Positions 1 through 10,292 of a stretch of 64,000 nt of DNA are shown here, piece by piece. Below the pieces are notes generated by a model that searched no databases, had not been told where the DNA came from, and saw only the letters and a list, made by a program, of their open reading frames with translations. Positions within the stretch are counted from its first letter, which is position 1, and every line of letters begins with the position of its first letter. The stretch is taken from NCBI GenBank assembly GCA_025093985.1, contig JACAAK010000022.1, forward strand, positions 62,001-126,000, in the 5' to 3' direction. This DNA comes from Calvatia gigantea. Its lineage: Eukaryota; Basidiomycota; Agaricomycetes; Agaricales; Lycoperdaceae. The translations under genes were made by a program, and so were the position numbers.

Positions 1-874
1 GGTCCCGCTCACATCGAGCAGGACGGACGGGCTGAAACGGAGGTGGTGGTGCGGGAGCTCTGGCCGGCTTCGATCTACCGGATCTAGGCGTGGAGCCTCC
101 CATATCAGCGTCGACATCGCCTGAGCCAGATGGCCGAGGTGGGGGGGTAGCTCTCCTGTCAGGCAGGGGGCGAGCGTAGCGAGAGGCAATGTTGGCCACA
201 GCATGACCCCCGAGCCAACTCGGATTAGACTGACCAGTTGGAGAGCGATCCAACCAGCCATTGTTAGACAGGGACTGGACAAACACCAAGGCGGCGCCCA
301 GTACCACTGTGGTAGATTCCGCGCTGAGTGGCATAGCGTGCACGGACCTGAACCAAGAGGACAGGTTGTGCAGGGATTCGGCTGCACCCTGGATGTCCAC
401 AGCGAGGTGTTCTTCGTCACCTGCCAATGCCGCTACGGATGGAGCATACTCCAAATTGCCGAACGACTCCACTGACATATCTCTGCCAGCGGAGCTCCCA
501 GGGGGATCGGTGGCGATCGCAGAAGCAGCAGCCCCAGGGGCCACCACCTCGTCCTCGTCATTGTCGAAAGGGTCCGCCATCTCCATTGGCGCAGGAGATG
601 GGGAAGTGGCACGAGAGGGAGCACGGGACCGAGGTCGGGCGGTTCCACTCGAGGAGGCTGTTGATGGCGGCTGTGCTGTGATCAGTACGGCAGCATATCG
701 TTGGCGCGTGCCCTCCCCAGAGGAGGCCTGGGTTGAGGCGCGGGTTTGGTAGCGGGGTTGTAGCTGCTGGGAGCCCACACCCGGAATATGAGCGATCGGG
801 TCAGGGGACGATTGCGGCGGGACCGGGTCGTCAGCCCACGGATCGTGTGATGAGCTGGGTGGCTTGCGGCTCAT
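1..874 (-). CDS. LINE ORF1 protein, N-terminal part, running off the window edge
   Basis: This is the N-terminal 291 codons of the LINE ORF1 (Gag-like RNA-binding protein). It starts at ATG 874-872 and appears open to base 1, where the window cuts it. It aligns without net indels to the complete ORF1 at 6001-8106 (constant offset 7232), including the start MSRRPPSSSNDPWADD. The visible part is Ser/Pro/Ala-rich, acidic around the middle, and lacks the C-terminal CCHC knuckles, which would lie outside the window. The sequence 875-998 upstream is the LINE 5'UTR. Seen: homology and open frame. Known: Tad-type LINEs carry an ORF1 with zinc knuckles. Inferred: it may have been functional, but its 3' part and its ORF2 cannot be seen. 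Confidence 0.8.
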   Translation of the reverse strand, partial: MSRKPPSSSHDPWADDPVPPQSSPDPIAHIPGVGSQQLQPRYQTRASTQASSGEGTRQRYAAVLITAQPPSTASSSGTARPRSRAPSRATSPSPAPMEMADPFDNDEDEVVAPGAAASAIATDPPGSSAGRDMSVESFGNLEYAPSVAALAGDEEHLAVDIQGAAESLHNLSSWFRSVHAMPLSAESTTVVLGAALVFVQSLSNNGWLDRSPTGQSNPSWLGGHAVANIASRYARPLPDRRATPPPRPSGSGDVDADMGGSTPRSGRSKPARAPAPPPPFQPVRPARCERD

Positions 875-998
875 ACCAGCGAGTAGTTCAGCAACTAGGG
901 ACGTGCCCTAGCCAAGAGTTGGGGTTACGGTGTATACGATACGACTAGATTACAGTAACCGCCCCATTGATGGTGGTGGTTGCTGGAAAAGGAAGGTG
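875..998 (-). promoter_or_regulatory. LINE 5'UTR with intact 5' terminus
   Basis: This is the 5' leader of the LINE copy whose ORF1 starts at 874. Reading the minus strand, it begins at 998 with CACCTTCC, the same terminal bases as at 8230, 35693 and 22686, so 998 is taken as the true element end. LINEs of this kind carry an internal promoter here; no specific motif is claimed. The neighbour at 999 is an unrelated, oppositely oriented LINE 3' fragment. Confidence 0.7.
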
Positions 999-1401
999 CT
1001 TGACAGACCTCCTCAGACCATTCGTGAGCTGATTGACTTCCTGAATGCGAACCCCGGGGCGTTTGCATTCAGACCAGATGATGCTGGGATCAGTTGAGCT
1101 GGCGTGCGCGGGGGGCCCCTGCGGTGTCACTTGTCTTCTGGCCTACTAGGTGGGGAAGTCGTAAGGCAACAGGGGTTGGGTCCCTGGGGGGTGCTTCTGG
1201 CTTTGGCTGGTGGTACTCCTTTCCTGGACTTGGTTGGGGGCTTTGCAGGGGGCGAAGGCGTAAAATAATGGGGGTGGGGTCCCTGGGTGGCGGTGCGGGC
1301 TCGTTCTGCTCAGCTGCTTTCTTGGGCACCATTTGGGCAGCGCTTCGAGTTGCTACCCTGCCTACTGTGTTGCTCTAGATCAGGACTGGGCTGATACCCT
1401 T
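999..1401 (+). mobile_element. LINE fragment: last codons of ORF2 and part of the 3'UTR
   Basis: The fragment opens in the last ~30 codons of ORF2 (LDRPPQTIRELIDFL..., stop TGA 1095-1097) and continues about 300 bp into the GC-rich 3'UTR. It stops before the poly(A), at an LTR fragment that begins near 1402. It matches the ends of the longer copies at 12470, 19290 and 45458. It joins the 5' terminus of the preceding minus-strand copy directly, with only a few shared bases at the junction, so the joint is a rearrangement rather than a simple insertion. No function is expected. Confidence 0.8.
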
Positions 1402-1542
1402 TCGCCGTAAGACACTAAAGGTCCTCAAAGCGTCCATAGGCAAACTACAAGTCCAACAGTCATGTGACTGTGTCACATGACTCAAATCTCTATCAGCTAC
1501 AAGTCCCAATCTATCTACAGACTGATAGGAGCATATCTAACA
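1402..1542 (-). repeat. Copia LTR (family A), partial 3'LTR
   Basis: On the minus strand the LTR starts at 1542 with TGTTAGAT and runs to about 1402, where it is cut within its CTTTAGTGTCTTAC motif. It sits directly after a purine tract (AGGGGG TA) at 1543-1550, which identifies it as the 3'LTR of the copia fragment at 1606-2202. Full-length relatives of this family are 294 bp (41819-42112). Confidence 0.75.
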
Positions 1543-1605
1543 TACCCCCTTGATCTAAGCAGTCCAAGGATAGAGTCCAACACAAGGCAAGGGAATAGAA
1601 AGTGA

Positions 1606-2202
1606 TCATGGAGTGAGTCCGAGAAGTGGCACAGCAAAGTTGACAGTCTTGGGGTACACTAACTTGGTGAAGATATCAGCAAATTGCTCATTAGTGGGCA
1701 CATACACTGGACTGATCAACCCATCAGCCACTGCATCTCAAAGCCAGTAGTACCTCAGGTCCAAATGCTTTATCCTTCCATGGTGCTCTGGGTTCTTGGC
1801 TACACTGATACCAGACTTGTTGTCAATGTGAAGTATCGAGGAGTAGGATGGGGGATCGCCAAACTCTATCAGAATGTTCCTCATTCACATGATCTCCTTT
1901 CCTTCCTCAACTGTAGCTACATACTCAGCTTCTGTGCTTGAGAGGGTAACAAAGGGCTGATGCTTAGAGCACCATCTCACAGCTGCACCACTCACTAGAG
2001 TCACATATCCACCAGTAGCTCGTCCTGTAGCCTTGCAGGAGCCATGGGAAGCATCAGTATAGGTCTGGAATAGCTCCAAGTCATCATTGCCTCTGTAGAC
2101 CAACTTGTAGTCTGTAGTACCCTTCAAATAGCGAAATAGATGCTTCACAGCAGCCCAGTGCCTTGGAGATGGGTTGTGGTTGAACCTCCCAAGGTAAAAG
2201 TA
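1606..2202 (-). pseudogene. Copia pol fragment: RNase H domain and C-terminus
   Basis: The minus frame from about 2202 down to TGA 1608-1606 reads as the end of a Ty1/copia polyprotein. It includes RHW-type sequence, KHLFRYLKGT, TDASHGSCKATGRATGGY, the RNase H signature LSSTEAEYVA and the terminal PVPTNEQFADIFTK-like segment. A TGA at about 1885-1887 replaces Trp in EIMWMRN. Upstream (higher coordinates) the frame is joined directly to an LTR 3' end at 2203, so most of the internal region has been deleted. In context this is the 3' remnant of a copia element with 5'LTR remains at 2203-2320 and 3'LTR at 1402-1542. It is non-functional. Confidence 0.85.
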
Positions 2203-2320
2203 TTGAAGGGAGCGCGTAGGGGAACGTCTGGCGGTCCTAACACTGAAGAAACAACACGACTTGATAGGGAGAATCTCGAGAAAAACGCGTTTTATTGAAC
2301 ACCAGTCCTGTGGACTGTTG
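2203..2320 (-). repeat. Copia LTR (family B), 3' part, cut by LINE A
   Basis: Read on the minus strand, this matches the last ~118 bp of the LTR at 10293-10683, including TTCTCGAGATTCTCCC and an end ...CTCCCTTCAATA at 2203 (CAACA in other copies). The 5' side of the LTR is missing because the poly(T) of LINE A begins at 2321. It contains the polyadenylation-type motif TTCAATAAAA in degenerate form. Confidence 0.75.
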
Positions 2321-2344
2321 TTTTTTTTTTTTTTTTTTTTTTTT

Positions 2345-3072
2345 AAATCATGGCTTGCGCCAATTTATAACGCGGTGCCTGATTGCAGTCCGCGTGTAGC
2401 AAAGTACAAAGACCCTAACTACATTGTCCAATGAGTTGAGAGTAATCTACCTTTCACAACCAGCCCAACCCAGCCCAAGCCGTACTAACCGAAGCTTTCC
2501 AACCCAGCCCGACCCAAGCCACCCCCTGCTGAGTAAACTGCCCCGGTCGCCCGAAATGCCCATCACACTGAAGAAGACCCAGTTGCCCAGGTCTTGTGGT
2601 GTACACCCAGTGACGCACTGTCGCAGCGCGACGGTGCCCTGATCATCCCTCAAGAGGCGGACCCAGCAACAACGGCAGCCAAGTGCCCTCAGGGGGACAG
2701 GCGTAGTCAGGAGAGCCAGCACAGGGAGCCCCCGCTTGGAGCCACCTTACCCCCAGCTTCCCAAGTGAAAGGGTGTCAGCCCAGTCCTGATCCAGGGCAA
2801 CACAGCAGGCAGGGTAGCAACTCGAAGCGCCGCCTAGACGGTGCCCAAGAAAGCAGCTTAGCAGGACGAACCCGCACCACCACCCGGGGACCCCACCCCT
2901 GTTATTTTATGCCTCCACCCCCTGCAAAGCCCCTGACCAAGCCCAGGAAAGGAGCACCACCAGCCGAGGCCAGAAGCACCCCCCAGGGACCCCACCCCTG
3001 TTGCCTTACAACTTCTCCACCTAGTAGGCCAGAAGACCAGTGACACCACAGGGACCCCCTGCGCGCGCCAGC
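2345..3072 (-). other. LINE A 3'UTR
   Basis: This GC-rich, C-poor/G-rich (sense) non-coding tail lies between the ORF2 stop and the poly(A). It holds the variable-arm hairpin at 2616-2636 (arms CACTGTCGC / GCGACGGTG on the plus strand, loop AGC), about 270 nt before the poly(A). The last bases before the tail read GCGCAAGCCATGATTT in sense, as in all copies and in the SINE-like element at 57518-58579. Confidence 0.8.
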
Positions 3073-5148
3073 TCAACTGATCCCAGTATCATCTGGTCTG
3101 AACGCAAACGCCCCAGGGTTCACATTCAGGAAATCAATCAGCTCACGAATGGTCTGAGGAGGTCTGTCCAGTTCCCTCTTGTGGTTGGGACACCTGACGA
3201 AAATGTGATAGTGCCCCTCGAGAGCGGCGCCACACGAGCAGCCAACACTTTCATTAGGAAAGAATCGTATGCGGTACGACCCAATCGGAGCATGACCCGT
3301 AACGGCATGCACGGCCCTCGCACAGAGCGAGTTAGAGCCGCTAACATGAGGGAGCCAGGGCCCACCAGAAAGGTAGGTCAGCTTCCCCGGAATAGATGGA
3401 TCTGCCCCGGAAGCAAGATCCATGTTGCTATGCCCCTTGTAAGAAGAGGTGGAGTACAGCTGATGCCATGACTCCAGAACATCATCGACCGCCTCTTTGC
3501 GCAGGCGGGCAATAGAAGTGAATGGCCTCAGACCATAAGCGACCTGAGGGAACGAGGTAACATGCCGATGAACAGCATGGTGGAACTCCCACTTCTCGGA
3601 AGAAGGGACAGTGAGAAATTCAATGCCTCTCTGGGGATCCCCAGAGAGCCAATGCTTAAGCACCACACACACCCCTTGGGACAGCATCTGCCCGGAATGC
3701 GTAGACGGATCAACTGCGAGCTTCGCTGATGCAATAGAGTCAGTGAATATGTGTATGAGCCTGACATCACCCTGCTTAAGGGCAAAGTGAATGCCGAGTG
3801 CAATGGCCATGAGCTCAGCATCAGGTGCTGTGACTCGGCCTGCCACACGAGTGATCTCCTGGAGACACTCCCATTGGCGATAGACATGGGCAGATGAAAC
3901 TGCCTGGAACTTGCCATGGAGCAGCAGACTCGCGTCCGTCGCCATATGAACAATCCCGAGGTCCTCTCTGCACTCCCTAAGGCACGTGTTGAGAGCATAC
4001 ATATGCTCGGGGTCGGTGTTACCCTCCGCATTGAGCTTCACCTCCATGAATGACACCTGGTCAGGGTGGCAGTCCATCAGGCGGTATCCGGGCCGATTAA
4101 TTGAAGCCATGGGCTCGAACTCCTCGATGAGGTTTACCAGGCTGGCATCAGCCTGGACTAAGGAGCCCTTAGTCTTCTTGCGAACTGCAGGAGACATAAG
4201 GCCAATAGAGTGAGTGTGCAGTTTAGCAGACCCAGAATATTCAGGGCTCATAAGGGCCCTGAGGGGATGGTTAGGTGACAGGGTCTTAATCCTGTAGTCT
4301 GACCTGACAGCAAGCTTCTGTATATGAAGCTGGATGGGTATGAGGCCTGCGAACGACTCCGCGGCCCCAGTAGGAGCAGTCTGGAAAGCGCCCGTAATCC
4401 ACAGGGCCGCCCGTCTTTGCATGACGTTCAGGCTCTTAAGGGCCGCCTTACAGCGAGAGCCCTTGAAGAACCAGAGTTTGAAGCCGTATGTCGCAATGGG
4501 TACAACACATGACTGATAAAGGAGGTGCTTCTGCATAGGCCGCAAGCCCCTCGTAGAATTACCAAGCATCTTCATGGCTTTCACCGTAGAAAGTGCTTTA
4601 GTAGAGTAATAACGAACATGCTCCTTAAAAGTAAGGGCGCAGTCGAAGTAGAAGCCCAAATACCTCCAATAACGTTTGGGCCGGAGCAGCGTATCACCAG
4701 TGAATGGGGCAAAGCCCAGGTCTATTGGTGGATTATCATCCCCGTGCTTACGGGAGAAGTGAAAGACCTCGGACTTGTCATGTTCAAGTACCAAGGCGAA
4801 TCGCTCAAAGAGCCTAAATATAATACCATATGCCTCCTTAAGAGCTACAAGGTTAGATCCCCAGTCCTTCGACTGGGCAATGATGGTGCCATCATCGACA
4901 TATGACAGAAGAGTCGTTCCCAGATGTGACGCCTCCCTGTCGAAAAGCCACATTAGCGGAGCTATGTATAAGGCCGACAGGACAGGAGAGAGGGCAGATC
5001 CCTGCCCCACCCCCACATCCGATGGAAATGGTTTGGACTTGAAAGAGTCCCAGCAGTACTGGGTCTTCCGTCCTACCAGGTAGTGGGCAAAGAACTCGAC
5101 CAACTCAGGGGCGAATCCTTGCTTGATCACGGAGATCATACACCCCTT
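3073..5148 (-). pseudogene. LINE A ORF2, RT palm to RNase H part, open but detached from its N-terminus
   Basis: This is the C-terminal two thirds of ORF2. It begins at a deletion joint near 5139 with KQGFAPELVEFFAHYLVGRKTQ and runs open to TGA 3075-3073. It keeps RT block GVGQGSALSPVLSALYIAPL and the catalytic LLSYVDDGTIIA, then a thumb/connection region. An RNase H domain follows, with ATDAS, DAELMAIALG and FTDSIAS supplying the acidic residues, and then a Cys-rich end (GCSCGAALEGHYHIFVRCPNH). Missing are the RT fingers and motif A (FDIAQFFPSLHHDM in other copies). The endonuclease is in another frame upstream because the deletion shifted the frame. An ATG at 5217 opens this frame through non-homologous sequence. 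RT activity is not expected without motif A. Confidence 0.85.
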
Positions 5149-6004
5149 CTCTGATCTCGTCAAGGAACTGCAATTCCGCAGTCGCTGCCGAGTTCTTGGG
5201 AAATGCCCTTCTGACATTAGTGATGTCTTCAGGGCGGATAGGGATTGTGACAGACAGTGGATGGTGGTCCAACGGGCCTGTCAGATCCGATCTGATCTGG
5301 GGGCGCGCGATGCGCCACCTGAGATCGGAGATAAAGATCAGATCAATCACCGATTGGCGCTTGGTCGGATCTCGAGGAGTGTGCGTAAGAGCCCTGGAAT
5401 CTGGCAGCCAGATCCCAAGGCCGAGGTCGTCGGCAGCTTCCAGGAGCTGCTGGGCGGGTCGGTGGTGATGCGGGACACCATCGTCCCACTCACGCGAATG
5501 GCAATTAAAATCGCCCCCCATGTAATGTATCTGGGGTAGATGATCGCGCTTCTCATAGAGAAGCTTGATCGCAGTGTGCTCATCATCAGAATAGACATTC
5601 ATGAAATGGTGTTCGCGGCCGTGATTGAAGATGGTGAGAACCATCACATCCCGGTGATCAACGAGGTCCCACCTAAGCGAGGGCCTCAGTCTCTTGATCC
5701 GTGTGTGGACAAAAGCCATGACACGTGGTCAATCTCGCTCCTCCGCAGTGGAGGCCGGCCTCACCATATACAGCCACTCAGGGTGCTTAGGTGCTCCGAT
5801 GACAGGCTCACCCTCGGCGTCGAGCGTCGAGGGGGCGGATCTAATCGTTCACCAGGGCAGCTCCTGGATGAAAATGATGTTGAAGTTGTCTTTCTCAGAC
5901 TCTAGCAATGTGTCCAATAACGTATAATTCTTTGCTACGTTAAATGACAAAATACGTAATCTACCCTTCACGAAACACTTCAACTCGTCAGGCTCGGGGT
6001 TCAT
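5139..6004 (-). pseudogene. LINE A ORF2, AP-like endonuclease domain, with stops
   Basis: ATG 6004-6002 overlaps the ORF1 stop (ATGA). The frame encodes the exonuclease/endonuclease/phosphatase-type endonuclease that nicks target DNA. It shows LSFNVAKNY, IIFIQE, the GGDFNCHSREWD core, and DLIFISDLRW. The final catalytic SDH motif reads LDH here (GPLDHHPL), whereas copy Q has SDHH. Two in-frame TGA codons, at 5851-5849 and 5731-5729, stand where other copies have Arg (CGA to TGA). Near 5139 the sequence jumps to RT block sequence; compared with copy Q about 970 bp is lost. The joint falls at a shared CA dinucleotide. Confidence 0.85.
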
Positions 6005-8106
6005 TGCGTGGATGCTGAAGTGTTATCAGCGGATCGTGACGCCATCCTTGAGAGACGGCGTTCACTCACCTTTCTGTAGTGCTCTTTGATCCACTCGGCC
6101 TCATACCGGTGGCGCCAAAGCTGGCACAAGTGAGAGTCGGTGCGGTGCTCGCCACCGCAGTTCAGACACTTGAATTTGTGGGGACATGGCTGTCCCTCGG
6201 GGGTAGCCTTGTTGAGATCCTTAGGATGACAACAGCCGGTGACAGCGCGGTGGTTCTCAGAAGTGTGAGGCCCAGCGCAGATAGGGCATCTGTTCGACCG
6301 GGATCGACAGATAGCAGTGGGGTGGCCCCAGTACCAGCAGCGCTGACACCAGGGGACCCCAGTACGGGCAGAAGCCTGCTGCACACGGCAGGAGTGTGTT
6401 CCAATCTGGACGGTGCGCCCCACGAGACGCTTCATCCGGGTGCTGGTCTTGGAGTCAGCTAGGTCGAGCCACGCTGTGCAAGTGTCAGAGCTGGCAGAAT
6501 TGCGCGAGATGCACGGGGTGTGAGACAGCATGGCGAAGTCCTTGCGATGCAGAGACTTCGACAGATGGCCCAGGAGGCGTTCGACAGTCATGGCCTTGCG
6601 ACCAAGCTCGTCGATGAAGGGGATATCCACAATCCTGATGTAGGACGTGGAGTCGGGGACACGGAGCTGGAGCTTAATGCCCTCAGCAACCGCCTTATGA
6701 GCCCACTCGTCTATGATGGCGACATCCTTCAGGGTGGGGGCGAAATTAGTGAGCAGCGACCAAGAATTGGCCGTGCTCGAGCGAACCGACTCGATCCTGC
6801 AACGGACACGAGCTTGTACGAGGCCTCTGTTGATAACTTCAACAAAGTGGTTGGTCTGAGGGCGGGGGGCACCTTCTGGCACAGCGACCGCAGTCATGAG
6901 GAGTTGCTGATGGTTGGGACCAGCCGTGACATTGTCAGGACGCTTGGACTTGCCTTGCACTGGAGGTTCAGCCTCACGAGCCATAGCTACGACTCGTTTG
7001 GGCTCAAGCTCTAGGAACGACTGCGCAACACACACAGCCGTGACCACAGGGATCTGGGCAGACTTGCCCTTACCAGAGGAAGATAGCGTCTGCGCATACA
7101 AGGATGGCACTGCCTTCTTCTTCTTGGTGATGTTAAGAGGGCGCACCGGGCCAGGTTGGACCAGGGCACTCCTCCGTTGCTGCTGCAGAGCAAGGCGCTT
7201 TGCCTCTGCGTTCTTTCGGATCGACTCAACAAGATCCCGCTCACGGCGAGCAGGACGGACAGGTTGAAACGGAGGTGGTGGTGCGGGAGCTCTGACCGGC
7301 TTCGATCTGCCGGATCTAGGCATGGAGCCTCCTATATCAGCGTCGACATCGCCCGAGCCAGATGGCCGAGGCGGGGGAGTAGCTCTCCTGTCAGGCAGGG
7401 GACGAGTGTAGCGAGAGGCAATGTTGGCCACAGCGTGACCCCCGAGCCAACTCGGATTAGACTGACCAGTTGAAGAGCGATCCAACCAGCCATTGTTAGA
7501 CAGGGACTGGACAAACGCCAGGGCGGCGCCCAGTACCACTGTGGTAGATTCCGCGCTGAGCGGCATAGCATGCATGGACCTGAACCAGGAGGACAGGTTG
7601 TACAGGGATTCGGCTGCACCCTGGACGTCCACAGCGAGGTGTTCTTCATCACCTGCCAACGCTGCTACGGATGGAGCATACTCCAAATTGCCGAACGACT
7701 CCACTGACATATCTCTGCCAGCGGAGCTCCCAGGGGGATTGGTGGCGATCGCAGAAGCAGCAGCCCCAGGGGCTACTACCTCATCCTCGTCATCGTCGAA
7801 AGGGTCCGCCGTCTCCATCGGTACAGGAGAGGGGGAGGTGGCACGAGAGGGAGCACGGGACCGAGGTTGGGCGGTTCCACTCGAGGAGGTTGATGATGGC
7901 AGCCATGCCGTGATCGGGACAGCGGCGTATCGTTGGCACGTGCCCTCCCCAGAGGAGGCCTGGGTTGAGGCGTGGGTTTGGTAGCAGGGTTGTGGCTGCT
8001 GGGAGCCCACACCCGGAATATGAGCGATCGGGTCAGGGGACGATTGCGGCGGGACCGGGTCGTCAGCCCACGGGTCGTTTGATGAGCTGGGTGGCCTGCG
8101 GCTCAT
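6001..8106 (-). CDS. LINE A ORF1: Gag-like RNA-binding protein, complete
   Basis: This is an open frame of 701 codons, ATG 8106-8104 to TGA 6003-6001, and the only complete ORF1 in the window. The N-terminal half is Pro/Ser/Ala-rich with an acidic patch (DPFDDDEDEVVAPG). A basic stretch follows (KNAEAKRLALQQQRR, ITKKKKAV). The C-terminal part resembles an RRM-like fold (YIRIVDIPFIDE and TAWLDLADSK as possible RNP2/RNP1; inference). Zinc knuckles follow: CQRCWYWGHPTAIC (CX2CX4HX4C, about residue 587), CPICAGPHTSENH (about 607) and CLNCGGEHRTDSHLC (about 647). The known role of such proteins is binding LINE RNA in an RNP. The stop overlaps the ORF2 start by ATGA, which suggests reinitiation. 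Intact ORF1 beside a crippled ORF2 could supply ORF1p in trans. Confidence 0.9.
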   Translation of the reverse strand: MSRRPPSSSNDPWADDPVPPQSSPDPIAHIPGVGSQQPQPCYQTHASTQASSGEGTCQRYAAVPITAWLPSSTSSSGTAQPRSRAPSRATSPSPVPMETADPFDDDEDEVVAPGAAASAIATNPPGSSAGRDMSVESFGNLEYAPSVAALAGDEEHLAVDVQGAAESLYNLSSWFRSMHAMPLSAESTTVVLGAALAFVQSLSNNGWLDRSSTGQSNPSWLGGHAVANIASRYTRPLPDRRATPPPRPSGSGDVDADIGGSMPRSGRSKPVRAPAPPPPFQPVRPARRERDLVESIRKNAEAKRLALQQQRRSALVQPGPVRPLNITKKKKAVPSLYAQTLSSSGKGKSAQIPVVTAVCVAQSFLELEPKRVVAMAREAEPPVQGKSKRPDNVTAGPNHQQLLMTAVAVPEGAPRPQTNHFVEVINRGLVQARVRCRIESVRSSTANSWSLLTNFAPTLKDVAIIDEWAHKAVAEGIKLQLRVPDSTSYIRIVDIPFIDELGRKAMTVERLLGHLSKSLHRKDFAMLSHTPCISRNSASSDTCTAWLDLADSKTSTRMKRLVGRTVQIGTHSCRVQQASARTGVPWCQRCWYWGHPTAICRSRSNRCPICAGPHTSENHRAVTGCCHPKDLNKATPEGQPCPHKFKCLNCGGEHRTDSHLCQLWRHRYEAEWIKEHYRKVSERRLSRMASRSADNTSASTQ

Positions 8107-8230
8107 ACCAGCGAGTAAATCAGCAACTAGGGACGTGCCCTAGCCAAGCATTGGGGTTGTGGTGTATTCGATGCGACTAGACTACAGTAACCGCCCCGTT
8201 GATGGTGGTGGTTGCTGGAAAAGGAAGGTG
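8107..8230 (-). promoter_or_regulatory. LINE A 5'UTR
   Basis: This 124 bp leader starts with CACCTTCC at 8230 on the minus strand and ends just before the ORF1 ATG. It is nearly identical to 875-998 and to 35693-35816. An internal promoter is expected for an element of this type but no motif is identified. Confidence 0.65.
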
Positions 8231-10292
8231 GCCTTTGAAGCCTTCAAGACTTACAAGGCTTGGGCTGAGAACCAGCTGGGAGTGAAAATTCTTGCTCTAC
8301 AGGATGATAAAGATGGAGAGTACATGTCTGGTGCCTTCCTGAAGTTCACTGAGCTCTATGGCATTGAGAGGAGGCATTCTACTCGAAATAGGCCTCAGCA
8401 GAATGGTCTTGCTGAAAGGGCTAACAGGACTATGGATGAAAGGATCACTGCTATGCTCTCGGAGTCTGGCCTGCCTTGTTCTTTCTGGGGTGAATGTCTA
8501 GCTGCTATGATCCATGTCTAGAATAGGCTCCCCACTTCCTCTCTGCCAAAAACTACACCTTTTGAGGCCTTCTATGGCTGAAAACCAGATGTTTCTCACC
8601 TCAGGGTGTGGGGGTGCACTGCCTATGTGCATATCCAGCGAGATAAGCAGAATTCTTTGGCTCCTCACTTTGAAAAATGCATTTTTATTGGTTATCCAGC
8701 TGGCTACAAAGGTTGGAAGTTCTATAACCCAACTACTAGGCTCACTAGGATCTCAGAGCATGCAGATTTCGATGAAAGGTACTTCTCTGGACTGTCTAGA
8801 GTGAAAATGAACACTCTACCTCCATTTCCTGGCTTTTTATCCACTCCTGAAGTTCCTACACCTCCTACACACTCTATTCCTTCCCCTTTGCCTCCAGAGC
8901 CCTCCCAGATGTTCCTATCTCTCCCAGATGAGGGGGGTGATGTAGAGGACCGCTCTGAGTGTCCTTGGTCCACTCCCATCGCTCCTGAAGCTCCTGTAGC
9001 TCCCAAGACACTACCAGCTGTTCCTATTCCTCTGGAAGAGGATGAACCTCAGTTGAGCACTCCTGTTGCTCCTGTTGTTCCTGTTGCCCCAGTCATTCCT
9101 CAGCCTCCAAGGACTCCTCCTTCCAGAGCCCCTCAACCAAATCAGCCTCCACACCTCCCCAGACACTCTAATCACCCCAGTAAACCGCCAGGTGAATGGT
9201 AGAAGATCAAGCCACCTGTCCTCTGATATTGGAGTGATTCTGATGACGAGGAGGCCGCCAATTTCACTATTACCTCTCCTGACTCAGGATTTGAGAATGT
9301 GGAGTTTGTTGGAGCTGTTTCTGGGGCTGATCCTTGCACCTACAAGACTGCTATGAGGTCCCCTGATGCACAGGAGTAGTTTACTGCTTGCAATGACAAA
9401 ATCTTCACTCTGAAGTCTAATAACACCTGGGAAATTGTTGAATTACCTCCTAGAAAGAAGGTGATCAACTCTGAATGGGTTTTCAAGGTGAAGCAGAACC
9501 CTGATGGCTTTATGGAGTGCTACAAAGCTCGCTTAGTAGCCAAGGGCTACTTCCAGAGGCTTAGCTATGACTACACCGAGGTTTTTGCCCCTACATTTCA
9601 TCTTGCATCCCTCAGACTCATCATAGCTCTGGCTGCCAGAAAGGGCTTCAAAATGCGCTCAATTGATATCTCTAGTGCCTTTACTTATGGGGATCTCAAG
9701 GAAGATATTTACATGGCTCAGCCTGAGGGCTACCACCAGGGAGGTCCCAATCATGTCTGTAGGCTCACAAAATCACTCTATGGCCTCAAGCAAGCTGCCA
9801 GGCAGTGGAACAAGAAGCTCCACAGTGTCATGGAGTCCATAGGCTACTCTAGACTCTGTTCTGACAACTCCCTTTACATCTATTCCAAGAGATCAGTCAA
9901 GGTCATTGTCCCAGTCTTTATTGATGATATTACCCTTGTCTCAAAAGATGACTCTGCTATGGATTCTGCTGTCCAAGAGCTCTCAAGGCACTTCAAACTT
10001 CGAGATCTTGGAGCTACCAGCTGGTTGTTAGCTGTACAGGTGAAGCAGGACATCCAGAACTGCTCTATTTCACTTTCCCAAGCTCAGTATGTCCAGGAAT
10101 TGCTAGAACACTTCAAAATGGACGATTGCAATGCTGTGAAGACTCCCTTTTCTCCAGAACTTGACCTCTCTGATGATATCCCTACTCCTGATGAGCAGGA
10201 AGCCATGAAATCCATCCCCTACCTCTCTGCTGTGGGTTCCCTGCAGTATCTTGCCACCATAACTCAACCAGACATTGCTTATGCTGTCTTTT
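8231..10292 (+). pseudogene. Copia B pol: integrase C-part, linker, reverse transcriptase
   Basis: A single frame runs through the fragment. It begins inside the integrase (AFEAFKTYKAWAENQLGVK, DDKDGEYMSGAF, PQQNGLAERANRT with the catalytic Glu). A Pro-rich linker follows, then the copia RT: KARLVAKGYFQRLSYDYTEVFAP, MRSIDISSAFTYGDL, SLYGLKQAARQWNKK and the catalytic FIDDITLVSKDD. It ends at DIAYAVF, before RNase H, where an LTR is joined directly. In-frame stops are at 8519-8521 (TAG), 8579-8581 (TGA), 9200-9202 (TAG), about 9227 (TGA) and about 9379 (TAG). At least three stand where relative R has Trp, so G to A changes explain them. The left edge abuts the 5' end of LINE A. It is a dead fragment of the same family as element R (59680 onward). 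Confidence 0.9.

Larger units (their letters stand above)
2321..8230 (-). mobile_element. LINE copy A, both ends present, ORF1 open, ORF2 internally deleted
   Basis: This is a Tad1-like non-LTR retrotransposon, read on the minus strand: 5' terminus at 8230, 5'UTR to 8107, ORF1 8106-6001, ORF2 from 6004, stop at 3075-3073, 3'UTR 3072-2345, and a 24-base poly(A) (T run 2321-2344). Both ends agree with other copies. About 1 kb of ORF2 is missing near 5139. The left flank is a minus-strand copia LTR and the right flank is plus-strand copia integrase sequence, so no target-site duplication is seen. Either the flanks were exchanged by recombination or the 5' junction is not a simple insertion. Confidence 0.9.

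Noticed and set aside
1094..1378. Gly/Trp-rich sense-strand ORFs in LINE 3'UTRs (also 19403-19720, 52489-52806, 45482-45673)
   Set aside because: They lie after the ORF2 stop in a non-coding tail, differ among copies by frameshifts, and reflect G-rich sequence.
2321..8230. Assembly artefact as the explanation of all unusual joints
   Set aside because: It cannot be excluded for single joints such as 8230/8231 or 35692/35693, but the many exact target duplications show that most of the nesting is real.
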